Below, in pieces: positions 19,304 through 28,243 of a stretch of 64,000 bases of DNA. The translations under genes and the position numbers were made by a program. The stretch covers positions 6,193,001 through 6,257,000 of the forward strand of contig NZ_CP007410.1 of the NCBI RefSeq assembly GCF_000585995.1, read 5' to 3'. This stretch comes from Pseudomonas brassicacearum (lineage in GTDB: Bacteria > Pseudomonadota > Gammaproteobacteria > Pseudomonadales > Pseudomonadaceae). The notes below the pieces were generated by a model, which searched no databases, had not been told where the DNA came from, and worked only from the letters and a program-made list of their open reading frames with translations. The number at the start of each line of letters is the position of its first letter. The first letter of the stretch is position 1.

Positions 19304-20545
19304 TCAGGCGGCGCGGGGCGTCAAGCCCTGCAAATCGATGGAAGGCCGGCGCTGGCGGATCAGCTCGCTGAGCACTCGCGCGCTGCCACAGGCCAGGGTA
19401 AAACCCAAGGCCCCGTGGCCAAGGTTGAGCCACAGGTTACGGTAGCCGGTGGCGCCGATCAGTGGCACGCCGCTGGGGGTGGCCGGGCGCATGCCGGCCC
19501 ATTCGATGGCGTGCGCGTAATCCCCGCCCAGCGGGAAGGTTTCCAGGGCCTGGCGCTTGATCAGGGCCAGGCGCTTGGGGTCTGGCGTCGGGTCGAAACC
19601 GACGATGTCCACCATCGCCGCGACGCGCAGTTGTTCGCCGATGCGGGCGTAGACAACCTTACGGTCGTAGTCGGTGATGCTCAGCTCCGGTGCCCGATGC
19701 TGCGGGCCAATGGGCACGCTCAAGCTGTAGCCTTTGAGCGGATACAACGGCACGCGCACACCGGGCAACGCGAGCGCGGCACTGCGGTGGCCAGCGGCGA
19801 TCACCAGGTGCTCCACCGGCATCCGTTGCCCATCCAGCTCGATGGCTTGCACTGTCGCATCGGCATGTTCGATGCCGGTCACCGGGTGGCCCAACAGGAA
19901 TTCGCAGCGCCCCGAAGCCCGCAACCGGGCCGCCAATTGCTGGCAGAAGGCATGGCAATCAGCGACCTCTTCATCCGGCGTGTAGATCCCGCCCACGTAG
20001 GGCACGCCGGCCAGGGCCGGTTCCAGGTTCGCGCACTCGGCGGGGCCCAGCACGTGCTGATGGTCAACGTCCGCCAACCCCTGCCGCGCACGCTGGAAAT
20101 GCCCTGCGTTGCGAAACGTCACCAGTTTGCCGTTGCGCCGCCAGTTGAAACCGTCGAGGCGGTCCTCTTCACGCCAATCTTGCAAAGTGGCCTGGCTCAA
20201 CAGCGCCAAGCGCAGCAGGTGGCCGCCGTTGCGCCGGTTGACCGAGCTCCGGCACGCACCAATGAACGCGGCCATCCAGCGCCACTGCGCCGGGTCCAGG
20301 CGCGGTCGCAACTTGAGTGGCGAATCACCGCGCAGCATCCAGCCCAGTGCCTGCCAGGGCACCCCGGCGTCGGCCAGCGGGGCAACGTAACGATAGGACA
20401 ACTGGCCACCGTTGGCGAAACTGGTCTCGCTGCCCAACCCTTCCCGGGCCTCCACCAGGGTCACTTCGGTGCCGTCGCGCACCAGCGCATAAGCCGTCGC
20501 CAGCCCGACCACACCGCCACCAATGATGCAAACCCGCTGAGCCAT
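19304..20545 (-). CDS. D-amino acid dehydrogenase-like FAD oxidoreductase
   Basis: A 413-residue DAO-family flavoprotein. The FAD motif VCIIGGGVVGLATAYAL is at the N-terminus, the SFANGGQLSYRY segment follows, and the C-terminus carries MRPATPSGVPLIG and NLWLNLGHGALGFTLACGSA, all matching DadA. DadA oxidises D-amino acids to 2-oxo acids and feeds electrons to the respiratory chain. The catabolic dadA of Pseudomonas normally lies with dadX, which is absent here, so this is probably a paralogue of unknown substrate. It is divergent from a LysR gene that may regulate it. Confidence 0.88.
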   Translation of the reverse strand: MAQRVCIIGGGVVGLATAYALVRDGTEVTLVEAREGLGSETSFANGGQLSYRYVAPLADAGVPWQALGWMLRGDSPLKLRPRLDPAQWRWMAAFIGACRSSVNRRNGGHLLRLALLSQATLQDWREEDRLDGFNWRRNGKLVTFRNAGHFQRARQGLADVDHQHVLGPAECANLEPALAGVPYVGGIYTPDEEVADCHAFCQQLAARLRASGRCEFLLGHPVTGIEHADATVQAIELDGQRMPVEHLVIAAGHRSAALALPGVRVPLYPLKGYSLSVPIGPQHRAPELSITDYDRKVVYARIGEQLRVAAMVDIVGFDPTPDPKRLALIKRQALETFPLGGDYAHAIEWAGMRPATPSGVPLIGATGYRNLWLNLGHGALGFTLACGSARVLSELIRQRRPSIDLQGLTPRAA

Positions 20546-20623
20546 GTCTATCTCACGTCTGTTTTCGATGGCCTGAGGTTAGGGCCAGGTGACAGGCCTC
20601 GAACAATGAATAAAGATGGACCT

Positions 20624-20644
20624 CCTATAAACAAAGGTTATGGG
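20624..20644. promoter_or_regulatory. Imperfect dyad in the dadA-like / LysR intergenic region
   Basis: CCTATAA at 20624-20630 and TTATGGG at 20638-20644 form an imperfect inverted repeat (6 of 7 positions) with a 7-bp centre, in the 105-bp gap between divergent genes. It would suit a LysR-type box but overlaps the likely ribosome site of the LysR gene. Weak evidence. Confidence 0.25.
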
Positions 20645-20650
20645 CTCGCC

Positions 20651-21571
20651 ATGCGCCTTCGCCACATTGAGATTTTCCAGGCCATCCGCCAGACCGGCTC
20701 CATCAGCGGCGCCGCCCAACTGCTGCATGTTTCGCAGCCAGCGGTGACCAAAGTGCTGCAGCATGCCGAGCAACAACTGGGTTTTGCGTTGTTTCTGCGG
20801 GTGCGCGGCAAGTTGCAGGCCACGCCTGAAGCGTTGGAGCTGGAGCGCGAAGTCGACAAGGTCAGCGAGAGCCTGCAAGGCGTGCGACGCCTCGCCCAGA
20901 GCCTGCGTCGCGAGCCGGGCCACAGCCTGCGGATCGGCGCGACACCGGCCCTGGCCCTGTCGCTGCTGCCGGCGGCAATTCACCAATGGACTCGACGCTA
21001 CCCGGACAGCGCCTGCGAGTTGTCCAGCGCCCACAGCCGCGAGCTGGTGCAGAACCTGTTGATGCGCGAAATCGATGTCGCCCTGACCCTGCAACCGCCC
21101 GAACACCCCGGGCTCAAGGCCCAGGCCCTGGCCAGCGGCGTGCTGGTGGCCCTGGCGCCGAGCGGTTATTGGAAGGACGCGGCAGTGGGTCAGCCGATGC
21201 CCTTGCAGGAACTGGCCGGGGCGCCGTTGATCGGCCTGTCCAGTGCCGACCCGCTGTCGGCCAAGCTGGACGGTTATCTCAAGTCTGTGGAACCGCCGCC
21301 GCGCATCAGCATCGCCGTACAGACGTATTCATTGGCCAGGGCGATGGTCGAGTCGGGTGCCGGGCTGGCGGTGATCGACCCGTTCACGGCCCTGGGCGCT
21401 TCGAACAGCCGCACGGCGATCCGGCCGTTGTCACCACCGCTGCCCATTTCCCTGTATGCCGTGACCCGGGCCAACGAAGCCCCGGCGCACACCCTCGGCG
21501 CACTGCTGGAGATTTTCACCAGCCAGGCCCAGGCGCAACTGGATCGCCTGTTCGCCACGGCCGGTGCCTAG
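20651..21571 (+). CDS. LysR family transcriptional regulator
   Basis: A 306-residue regulator: N-terminal winged helix-turn-helix with FQAIRQTGSISGAAQLLHVSQPAVTKVLQ at about residues 8-36, then a linker helix and a periplasmic-binding-like effector domain. The start at 20651 (MRLRHIEIF) matches family N-termini; an in-frame ATG at 20606 would add non-conserved residues. It is divergent from the dadA-like gene and its solute-binding partner, which are the likely targets by position. Its stop overlaps by 4 bp the end of the convergent gene. Confidence 0.9.
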   Translation: MRLRHIEIFQAIRQTGSISGAAQLLHVSQPAVTKVLQHAEQQLGFALFLRVRGKLQATPEALELEREVDKVSESLQGVRRLAQSLRREPGHSLRIGATPALALSLLPAAIHQWTRRYPDSACELSSAHSRELVQNLLMREIDVALTLQPPEHPGLKAQALASGVLVALAPSGYWKDAAVGQPMPLQELAGAPLIGLSSADPLSAKLDGYLKSVEPPPRISIAVQTYSLARAMVESGAGLAVIDPFTALGASNSRTAIRPLSPPLPISLYAVTRANEAPAHTLGALLEIFTSQAQAQLDRLFATAGA

Positions 21572-22185
21572 AGTACGTAGAACAGAATCGCCACGAAGTG
21601 CAGCAGGCTGCCGGCGATCACGAACAGGTGCCAGATGCCATGGGCGTGGCGCAGACGGTGATCCAGCGCAAAAAAGATAATGCCCACGGTGTACAACACG
21701 CCGCCCGAGGCCAGCCAGGCAAACCCGGTGCTGCCCAGGGCCGCCAACAACGGTTTGACCGCCACCAGCACGATCCAGCCCATCACGGCGTAGATCACAA
21801 TCGACAGGATCCGCGCTTCGGAACGGGGCTTGATCTCTTGCAAGATCCCGATCACCGCCAGCCCCCAGACAATCCCGAACAGACTCCAGCCCCACGGTCC
21901 GCGCAAGGTCACCAGGCAGAACGGCGTATAACTGCCGGCGATCAGCAGGTAGATCGAAAAGTGATCGACCTTCTGCATGATTTCCTTTTTGCGCCCGCGC
22001 ACGCTGTGGTAGACCGTCGAAGCGCTGTAGAGCACCAGCAAGGTGAACCCGTAGATGGCCACGCTGACGATCTTCCACGGATCACCGGCCATCCCGGCAA
22101 TCACCAGCAGCCACACCGCCCCGATAAAAGCCGCGACCGCCCCGACCAGGTGCGTCCAGGCGTTGAGTCGTTCCCCGTGATACAT
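21568..22185 (-). CDS. Hemolysin III / TrhA family membrane protein
   Basis: A 205-residue protein with seven predicted helices. The family pattern is visible: LNAWTHLVGAVAA with the first conserved His, SASTVYHSVRGR, KVDHFSIYLLIAGSYTPF, and RLRHAHGIWHLFVIAGSLLHF with further conserved His residues that bind metal in PAQR-like proteins. Related bacterial proteins (YqfA/TrhA) affect membrane-energy homeostasis. A good ribosome site (GAGGGGAGAG) precedes the start at 22185. Confidence 0.9.
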   Translation of the reverse strand: MYHGERLNAWTHLVGAVAAFIGAVWLLVIAGMAGDPWKIVSVAIYGFTLLVLYSASTVYHSVRGRKKEIMQKVDHFSIYLLIAGSYTPFCLVTLRGPWGWSLFGIVWGLAVIGILQEIKPRSEARILSIVIYAVMGWIVLVAVKPLLAALGSTGFAWLASGGVLYTVGIIFFALDHRLRHAHGIWHLFVIAGSLLHFVAILFYVL

Positions 22186-22291
22186 CCACTCTCCCCTCAC
22201 ATTCCAAAACAGACGCCAAGGCTCAGGCTTGGCGCTGCAAAGTGCAATGGTTTGCTTGCAGCCTGCCAATACTCAAGTGCAGTGAGGTTCA

Positions 22292-22382
22292 GTGGCGAGG
22301 GAGCTTGCTCCCGCTGGGCTGCGAAGCGGCCCCAGAAAGAGCGGGCGCTGCGCACCCGAGCGGGAGCAAGCTCCCTCGCCAC
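22292..22382. repeat. REP doublet, GTGGCGAGGGAGCTTGCTCCC family
   Basis: Inverted pair with arms GTGGCGAGGGAGCTTGCTCC and its reverse complement, each followed by a CGCTGGGCTGCGAAGC-type extension. It lies between the divergent trhA-like and mdcR genes. This third REP family is also seen at 39584. Confidence 0.92.
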
Positions 22383-22481
22383 AGGTTAGTGTTCCGCCAC
22401 TGGATATTCATCACAGCTAAATCCCCTCGCTACAAAGACCGATTGGGGCACAATCAAGCCAAACGAATAAGAGCCCGCCCC

Positions 22482-23396
22482 ATGCTGATCGACGAAGAAT
22501 TGACCCTGAAGAAACTCGAGGTGTTCCTGGCCTTCATGCGCACCGGCAATCTGACGCGGGCGGCGGCCGAGTTGCAGACCAGCAACGTCAGCGTGCACCG
22601 GGCCATTCACTCGTTGGAGAGCGCCTTGCGTTGTCCGCTGTTCAAGCACGAAGGCCGCAACCTCACGCCGCTGGAAAGCGCCTACGTGCTCGAAGAGCGG
22701 GCGCAGAAGCTGATCCAGGACGTGGTCGAAAGTGTGCGCCTGACCCGTGAAGCCGCCGGCTTCTCCGCCGAGCGCTTCAAGCTCGGTTCCCTGTATTCGT
22801 TGACGGTCAAGACCGTGCCACAGCTGATCATGGGCCTGAAGATCCGTCGCAGCGAACTCAACATCGACCTGATCCTGGGCTCGAACATCGACCTGCTGTA
22901 CAAGCTCAAGAACATGGAGGTGGACGCGATCCTGATCTCCCTGGACGACAGCGTGAACGATGCGGACTGCGAGCATATCGAGCTGTTTTCCGACGACATC
23001 TTCCTCGCCACGCCAGCTGATTCTCCCTTTGCCCAACGCAGCGAAGTCGATCTGGCCGAGGTACGCGACGAGACGTTCATCACCTTGACCCAGGGCTTCG
23101 CCACGCATCAGGACGGGATTCGGGTGTTCAAGCAGGCGGGGTTCGAGCCGAAGGTGGCGATGCAGGTCAACGACATCTTTACCCTGCTGAGCATGGTCAG
23201 TTCCGGGGTGGGCTATGCGTTATTGCCAGGCAGGATTGCGGCGGTTTACGAGAATCGGGTCAAGTTGATTCCCTTGCAGACGCGGTATCGGTTGCAGCAG
23301 CACATTGGCGTGGTGTTTTTGAAGGCCAAGGAGCGTGATCCGAATCTGCTGGCGCTGTTGGCCGAGTGCCGGATGTATGCCAATCGCCAGGTTTGA
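22482..23396 (+). CDS. mdcR: LysR-type regulator of malonate decarboxylase
   Basis: A 304-residue LysR protein with N-terminal helix-turn-helix around residues 20-45 (TGNLTRAAAELQTSNVSVHRAIHSLE) and a C-terminal effector domain. The start at 22482 gives MLIDEELTLKKLEVF. It lies at the end of, and convergent to, the mdcABCDEGHLM operon, the location of MdcR in other Pseudomonas, so control of that operon, probably in response to malonate, is inferred. Length is typical. Confidence 0.88.
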   Translation: MLIDEELTLKKLEVFLAFMRTGNLTRAAAELQTSNVSVHRAIHSLESALRCPLFKHEGRNLTPLESAYVLEERAQKLIQDVVESVRLTREAAGFSAERFKLGSLYSLTVKTVPQLIMGLKIRRSELNIDLILGSNIDLLYKLKNMEVDAILISLDDSVNDADCEHIELFSDDIFLATPADSPFAQRSEVDLAEVRDETFITLTQGFATHQDGIRVFKQAGFEPKVAMQVNDIFTLLSMVSSGVGYALLPGRIAAVYENRVKLIPLQTRYRLQQHIGVVFLKAKERDPNLLALLAECRMYANRQV

Positions 23397-23410
23397 AATC
23401 GCGTCGCCCC

Positions 23411-23504
23411 CATCGCGAGCAAGCTCGCTCCCACATCGATTTGTGTCGTCCCCAACATCTGAGTACGACACAAAACCTGTGTGGGAGCGAGCTTGCTCGC
23501 GATG
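23411..23504. repeat. REP doublet, GTGGGAGCG family
   Basis: Inverted units at about 23411-23435 and 23479-23504 in the gap between convergent mdcR and mdcM; no separate terminator is apparent there. Confidence 0.9.
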
Positions 23505-23535
23505 AGGCCAGCCCTGTCAGCAAAAAGACTAAGCC

Positions 23536-24300
23536 CTATCCGATCAACCCCCGCATGATCAGGAATAACAACGAAGGCCCCAGCAGACACCCAAGCGCCG
23601 TATAGAACGCCGCCGTCAGGCAGCCATAGGGCACCAGCTTCGGATCAGTGGCCGCCAAACCACCGGCCACACCACTGGAGGTGCCCATCAAGCCGCCAAA
23701 AATTACCGCACTGCGTGGATTATTAAGGCCAATCAGCGGTGCCACGAACGGCGTCGCCACCATCACCAGGATTGCCTTGATCAAGCCCGCGGCAATGGAC
23801 AGCGCCATGACCTCGGAACTGGCGCCAATCGCTGCGCCAGTGACGGGCCCAACGATGTAGGTCACCGCCCCGGCGCCGATGGTGGTCAGGCTCACTGCAT
23901 CGGTGTAACCGAAGGCCATCGCCACGCCCACGCCAGCGATGAACGAAGTCCCCACCCCGACAAACAGCGCCAGTACCCCGACGAAACCGGCACGCTTGAG
24001 TTCCTCGACACTCACGCCGAACGCAGTGGCGACAATGGCAAAGTCCCGCAGCATGGCACCACCGAGCAAACCGATCCCGGACAGCAACGGAATGTCCACC
24101 ACGCCCTTCTGTCCGCCGGTCATCGCACCGCCGATATACGACAGCACCAGCCCCAGCAGAATGGCGATGGCCGAGCCATGCAGGCGGCCTTTGGTGAACG
24201 TGTTGCTGATCCAGTAGGACACCCACATGGTGATGCCGACAATGGCGAAGCCGCTGATCAGGCCGTAGCCGGTGATGACTTTCATCATGGATTCGTACAT
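23536..24300 (-). CDS. mdcM: Malonate transporter subunit MdcM (MadM family)
   Basis: A 254-residue integral membrane protein rich in Gly, with about eight hydrophobic segments, e.g. GFAIVGITMWVSYWISNTFTKGRLHGSAIAILLGL. It is the large subunit of the MadLM-type malonate/sodium or proton symporter. The ATG at 24300 was chosen; a GTG at 24309 overlapping the mdcL stop is possible. Last gene of the mdc operon, coupled to mdcL. Confidence 0.93.
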   Translation of the reverse strand: MYESMMKVITGYGLISGFAIVGITMWVSYWISNTFTKGRLHGSAIAILLGLVLSYIGGAMTGGQKGVVDIPLLSGIGLLGGAMLRDFAIVATAFGVSVEELKRAGFVGVLALFVGVGTSFIAGVGVAMAFGYTDAVSLTTIGAGAVTYIVGPVTGAAIGASSEVMALSIAAGLIKAILVMVATPFVAPLIGLNNPRSAVIFGGLMGTSSGVAGGLAATDPKLVPYGCLTAAFYTALGCLLGPSLLFLIMRGLIG

Positions 24301-24305
24301 GGCAA

Positions 24306-24698
24306 TCACCCGACCGTCTTCACGGAAACGTTGGCTTCAGGCCCTTTGTTGCCGATGCGCACCAGCACCGGCACCAACGCAAAGGCAATCACCACCGCCA
24401 GGGTGCCGGCCAGGATCGCCATCGGCCCGCCCTTGAGCGCACCGTAGACGTTTTGCTGCGCCGCCATCGCCACCACGATGGGAATGTAGACCGCGCTCCA
24501 GAATTCCACGCCGGCCTCGGACTTACCCTTGAACAGGCCGCGCTTGCTCAGGTAACTGCCCAGGCCAATCAGCAGCAGCATTGCAATGCCGACGCCGCCG
24601 ACATTGGCCGGTACGCCGATCAATTTGCCCAGCAGCTCGCCGATGAAAATACCCGTCAGGGTACAAAAGGCCAGAAACGCCACACCGTAAATAATCAT
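24306..24698 (-). CDS. mdcL: Malonate transporter subunit MdcL (MadL family)
   Basis: A 130-residue membrane protein with about four helices (IIYGVAFLAFCTLTGIFIGELLG at the N-terminus), the small partner of MadM in malonate uptake. The start at 24698 has AGGACT upstream. It follows mdcH after 67 bp, the widest gap inside the operon, and ends within 6 bp of mdcM. It supplies substrate for the decarboxylase encoded upstream. Confidence 0.93.
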   Translation of the reverse strand: MIIYGVAFLAFCTLTGIFIGELLGKLIGVPANVGGVGIAMLLLIGLGSYLSKRGLFKGKSEAGVEFWSAVYIPIVVAMAAQQNVYGALKGGPMAILAGTLAVVIAFALVPVLVRIGNKGPEANVSVKTVG

Positions 24699-24765
24699 TG
24701 TTGTAGTCCTCAAAGTGCATCGTCGAAGTTGTTGTTTTTGTGCTTCGCCAGCTTGAGTCGGTGGT

Positions 24766-25686
24766 CTAGGGTTGGCGGCTTCCCTCCTCACGCAGCAGCG
24801 CCTGCAGGGTATCGAGCCGGGCGCCGTCGAAAGCCATGACCGTGCCCTGTTCGAATACCCGGCGCGCCAGCCCGGTCAGCACCGCACCGGGCGGCAGTTC
24901 GATCTGTAGCCGCACGCCTCGTTCGTAGGCGCTTTGCACCGTGCCGCGCCAATCGACGACACGGCACATGTTGAACGCCAGGTCGTCGCGCAAGGCCTCG
25001 CTGTTAATCACAGGCCGGGCGCGGCTGCCGCTGAGATAACCCAAGGCAGGTACTTTCAACGACACATCGGCAAACGCTTGGGCCAATGCTTGCGCCGGTA
25101 TCTCCAGCAACGGGCAATGGGACGGAACGCTCACCGCCAACCGGCAGGCCTTGGCGGCGCCTTGGCTGCGTGCCTGCTCGGCAACGAGCCTCATGGCCTC
25201 GTCACTGCCAGCGATGACCACCTGGTTATCGGCATTGATATTGGCCAGGTAGACCGGTGTCCTGTCGCTGTGCACCTGCGCCAGCAAGGCTTCCACTGCC
25301 GCCAGATCCAGGCCGATGATCGCGGTCATGCCATAGCCTTGCGGATACGCCTGCTGCATCAATTCGCCGCGCAGACTGACCAGCCGCAATGCATCCTCGA
25401 ACCCCAGCGCACCGGCCATCACCGCGGCGGGATACGCCCCGATGGACAGGCCCGCCACGTAGTCTGGCGCGGGCGCCTGTTCCAGTAAGCGACGGGACGC
25501 CGCCACACCGGCGATCAACAGGCACAGCTGCACGGCGCGGGTCGATTGCAATGCCTCGGCACTGTCCAGTTGCAGCACGTCTTCACCGAGCACATCACTC
25601 GTTTCACCCAATATCTGTGGCGACAACCCATGGAGCATGCCGGCTCGTTGCGCACCTTGACCGGGGAACACCCACAGGCTGCTCAT
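24766..25686 (-). CDS. mdcH: Malonate decarboxylase epsilon subunit (malonyl transferase)
   Basis: A 306-residue malonyl-CoA:ACP transacylase-like protein: N-terminal VFPGQGAQRAGM and nucleophile elbow GLSIGAY with Ser81. In the malonate decarboxylase system MdcH activates the acyl carrier subunit by transferring malonyl from malonyl-CoA. It overlaps mdcG by 4 bp, indicating translational coupling. Length matches MdcH. Confidence 0.94.
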   Translation of the reverse strand: MSSLWVFPGQGAQRAGMLHGLSPQILGETSDVLGEDVLQLDSAEALQSTRAVQLCLLIAGVAASRRLLEQAPAPDYVAGLSIGAYPAAVMAGALGFEDALRLVSLRGELMQQAYPQGYGMTAIIGLDLAAVEALLAQVHSDRTPVYLANINADNQVVIAGSDEAMRLVAEQARSQGAAKACRLAVSVPSHCPLLEIPAQALAQAFADVSLKVPALGYLSGSRARPVINSEALRDDLAFNMCRVVDWRGTVQSAYERGVRLQIELPPGAVLTGLARRVFEQGTVMAFDGARLDTLQALLREEGSRQP

Positions 25687-26291
25687 GCGACCTGCTCCCG
25701 CGACGGCTGCCAGGGATCACTCACCAGCCGTGCCTGAACGTCATCCTTGAGCAAGACCCGGCGCGCCGATCCCGCCCACTCGCGCAAGGCGATGGCGCCG
25801 AAAGGGGTCTGCAATTGCATGTCCACGGCGCATACCGAGCGATCCAGCTGCGCCAGCAGATCCCTGGCCTGGAGACGATCCAACGGCTGCGGCATGCGCA
25901 GGATCAGGTCCAGGTCGCTGCGCTCGTGCAGCGCCTCGATGCCGCTGGCGAGTTCGAACCCGGCGCTGCCACTGACGCCCCAGGTCCAGCCGCTGACGTC
26001 GAGTAACGGACGCAGTCGGGACAGTGCATGCAGGGCCGGCATGTCGCGACGGGATTCGACGTGACACAGGTCCTCGGGGCGCACCCGGCGCTTGATCGCC
26101 GCCACCGGCATCGAGGTGGCGTAGCGCTGCTCCCGGGATTGTCCGCGCACGCCCACCGCGACGTACCCCGCAACGGTCATCGCCCTTCGCACCACCACCG
26201 GTTGCCCAAGGCTCAAGGCTTCAACAGCCCAGACCGGCGCATCCGCAGGCAACCGCTCCGGGGTCAGCCCCCAGAGCAGGTCGTGGGCCAT
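25683..26291 (-). CDS. mdcG: Malonate decarboxylase holo-ACP synthase (phosphoribosyl-dephospho-CoA transferase)
   Basis: A 202-residue nucleotidyltransferase-like protein, with the motif DVSGWTWGVSGSAGFELASGIEALHERSDLDL containing the GS...DLD metal-binding pattern. It attaches the 2'-(5''-triphosphoribosyl)-3'-dephospho-CoA cofactor to Ser of MdcC. The ATG at 26291 begins MAHDLLWG; a GTG at 26306 would overlap mdcE and cannot be excluded. It sits between mdcE and mdcH. Confidence 0.92.
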   Translation of the reverse strand: MAHDLLWGLTPERLPADAPVWAVEALSLGQPVVVRRAMTVAGYVAVGVRGQSREQRYATSMPVAAIKRRVRPEDLCHVESRRDMPALHALSRLRPLLDVSGWTWGVSGSAGFELASGIEALHERSDLDLILRMPQPLDRLQARDLLAQLDRSVCAVDMQLQTPFGAIALREWAGSARRVLLKDDVQARLVSDPWQPSREQVA

Positions 26292-26299
26292 GAGGTTGT

Positions 26300-27103
26300 T
26301 CACCACTGCGCTCTCAACAACTGGCGAACCGTACTGGAGGCCGCCCGATGGGGCGCGCCCAGACGGCTGCTCAGGTCTGGAGGCGCACCGACAACATCAT
26401 TGATCGCCTGTTGCAGGCAATCGCTCACCCGCGCCAGATCAGCCGCCGTCGGTTGTTCGATCTGCTCGACCGACAAGGTTTCCCACAACAACCCCAGGCT
26501 GGCAAAGCTGTCGATGTCATAGGCCATCGGCGGCACGCTGGCGGCCAGGGCTTCAAGCTCCTCGACGCTGCGCAGGGTCACCCGCGCCGCCGAGGCCTTG
26601 CCCATGGCGTGGACCATCACCCCCGGATCACGCAGTGCAATCAGTCGGTTGGCCTGGTAGCCGTGGGCGAGGAACGCCCCGGACATTGCCTTGCCCACCA
26701 ACAACCCGATCACTGGATGCCCGGCCAACCGCGCACGGGCATAGCTGTCCGCCGCACCGGCCAAGGCCTGATGAATACCGAGGGCTTCTTCGCGCCGGCC
26801 ATAGGCTTGGCTCGGCACATCGACAATGGCGATCAACGCACGCTTGTGGGAGGCATCACGGTCGGCGTCGATGGCATCGTCCACGGCTTTGGCCAGGCCC
26901 CAACCCTCGAGCAAACCGACTTCGCCATTGCGCGCACGGGGAAAACGACTGTCGGGATCCGCTACCACCGCCAGCAGGCGCACGTGCTGCCCGCCCAGCG
27001 CGACGTCAGCGACTTTCAACGAAGCAGGCAATCCTTCCAACGGTTTGACTTTGCCACTCAAGGCCTCGAACCAGCGCAAGCCTCTCAATGAATACGAGCT
27101 CAT
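26300..27103 (-). CDS. mdcE: Malonate decarboxylase gamma subunit
   Basis: A 267-residue carboxyltransferase-like (crotonase-fold) protein that forms, with MdcD, the enzyme that decarboxylates malonyl-S-ACP to acetyl-S-ACP. The segments VIGLLVGKAMSGAFLAHGYQANRLIAL and IVDVPSQAYGRREEALG are typical of the subunit. It overlaps mdcD by 4 bp. Length is normal for MdcE. Confidence 0.94.
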   Translation of the reverse strand: MSSYSLRGLRWFEALSGKVKPLEGLPASLKVADVALGGQHVRLLAVVADPDSRFPRARNGEVGLLEGWGLAKAVDDAIDADRDASHKRALIAIVDVPSQAYGRREEALGIHQALAGAADSYARARLAGHPVIGLLVGKAMSGAFLAHGYQANRLIALRDPGVMVHAMGKASAARVTLRSVEELEALAASVPPMAYDIDSFASLGLLWETLSVEQIEQPTAADLARVSDCLQQAINDVVGAPPDLSSRLGAPHRAASSTVRQLLRAQW

Positions 27104-27951
27104 GGGCGTTCTCCCTGATACAACTGGCGAACCGTGGCCGGTTCGATTTGCACGCCGGTGTCCAACCGCGCCAGGCGTTGCAGGAACAGTTCAGCCTGGC
27201 CGCTACGGTGTTCGGCGGGAACGCCCAGGTGCAACAATTGGCTGACCTGTTGGCGGATCCGCGCCACATCATCGGCGACGTAACGGTCCACCAGCCCGGT
27301 AGCGAAACGCTGTTCGCCGCCGGTCAGGCTCCAGATGAACGGCCGGTCGCGGGAGTCGTACTCGTCGATGCCGGCCTCCTGCTCGATCACTTGCGGGCCG
27401 TTCAGACCGAGTCGGGCTTCCTGGGTCACCAGCAAATAACTGCACAGCCCAGCGGCGATGGACATGCCGCCGAAGCAGCCGACGCTGCCGGCCACCACGC
27501 CGACCACCGGCTGGTATTGGCGCAGGTCGACAATCGCCGAATGAATCTCGGCAATCGCCGCCAGCCCGAGGTTGGCTTCCTGCAAACGCACGCCACCGGT
27601 TTCCAGCAGCAGCACGGCCCGGGTTGGAATGCCTTTGCGGTTGTCCTCGGCAGCCAACTCCAGCGCGCCGGCAATCTTCGCCCCGCCGACTTCACCGAGA
27701 CTGCCGCCCTGGAACGCGCCTTCGATGGCGGCGATCACCACCGGCAGGCCATCGATACTGCCTTTGGCAATCACCACACCGTCGTCGCTTTGCGGCACCA
27801 CGCCCTGGCGCAGCAGCCAGGGCGACATGATCCGCTGGAAGGGATCGAGCAGTTCGCGAAACGTACCGTCATCGAGCAAGGCCTTGGCCCGTTGCCGGGC
27901 GCCGAGTTCGACGAAGCTGTGCTTGTTGAGCAACGCTGCACTGTCAGTCAT
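27100..27951 (-). CDS. mdcD: Malonate decarboxylase beta subunit
   Basis: A 283-residue carboxyltransferase-like subunit, partner of MdcE. The pattern SFVELGARQRAKALLDDGTFRELLDPF at the N-terminus and GSLGEVGGAKIAGALELA resemble acetyl-CoA carboxylase beta-type domains. GSVGCFGGMSIAAGLCSYLL forms an oxyanion-hole-like glycine region. The start at 27951 overlaps the mdcC stop by 8 bp. Confidence 0.94.
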   Translation of the reverse strand: MTDSAALLNKHSFVELGARQRAKALLDDGTFRELLDPFQRIMSPWLLRQGVVPQSDDGVVIAKGSIDGLPVVIAAIEGAFQGGSLGEVGGAKIAGALELAAEDNRKGIPTRAVLLLETGGVRLQEANLGLAAIAEIHSAIVDLRQYQPVVGVVAGSVGCFGGMSIAAGLCSYLLVTQEARLGLNGPQVIEQEAGIDEYDSRDRPFIWSLTGGEQRFATGLVDRYVADDVARIRQQVSQLLHLGVPAEHRSGQAELFLQRLARLDTGVQIEPATVRQLYQGERP

Positions 27952-28243
27952 GGCCGATCTCCTCGAAGCCTTGTTCCAGGCGCAGACGCACCACGCCGGG
28001 AGTGGCACCGAAATCGTGGATGTCGATCGCCAGGGCCGGCGGCGTCTGGCCGTCAAACATCCGCGCAAACAGATGCTCCCAGCGTTGTTGGCTACCATTG
28101 ACCGAGGTCTGCACCTGGATGGTCAGCTTGCCCGCCAGGCCAGGTTCGATCAGCACTTCCAGGTCGCCCGAGCCGACGCAGCCCACCAGCGCCCGGCCCC
28201 GTGGCGGCTGCCCGGCGGGGAATTCAAAGGATAAGGTTTCCAT
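27944..28243 (-). CDS. mdcC: Malonate decarboxylase acyl carrier protein (delta subunit)
   Basis: A 99-residue acyl carrier protein. GCVGSGDLEVL contains Ser25, matching the known cofactor attachment site of MdcC, which carries the phosphoribosyl-dephospho-CoA prosthetic group. Malonyl and acetyl groups are carried on this cofactor. The ATG at 28243 shares one base with the mdcB stop (TGATG). Length equals that of characterised MdcC. Confidence 0.95.
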   Translation of the reverse strand: METLSFEFPAGQPPRGRALVGCVGSGDLEVLIEPGLAGKLTIQVQTSVNGSQQRWEHLFARMFDGQTPPALAIDIHDFGATPGVVRLRLEQGFEEIGHD

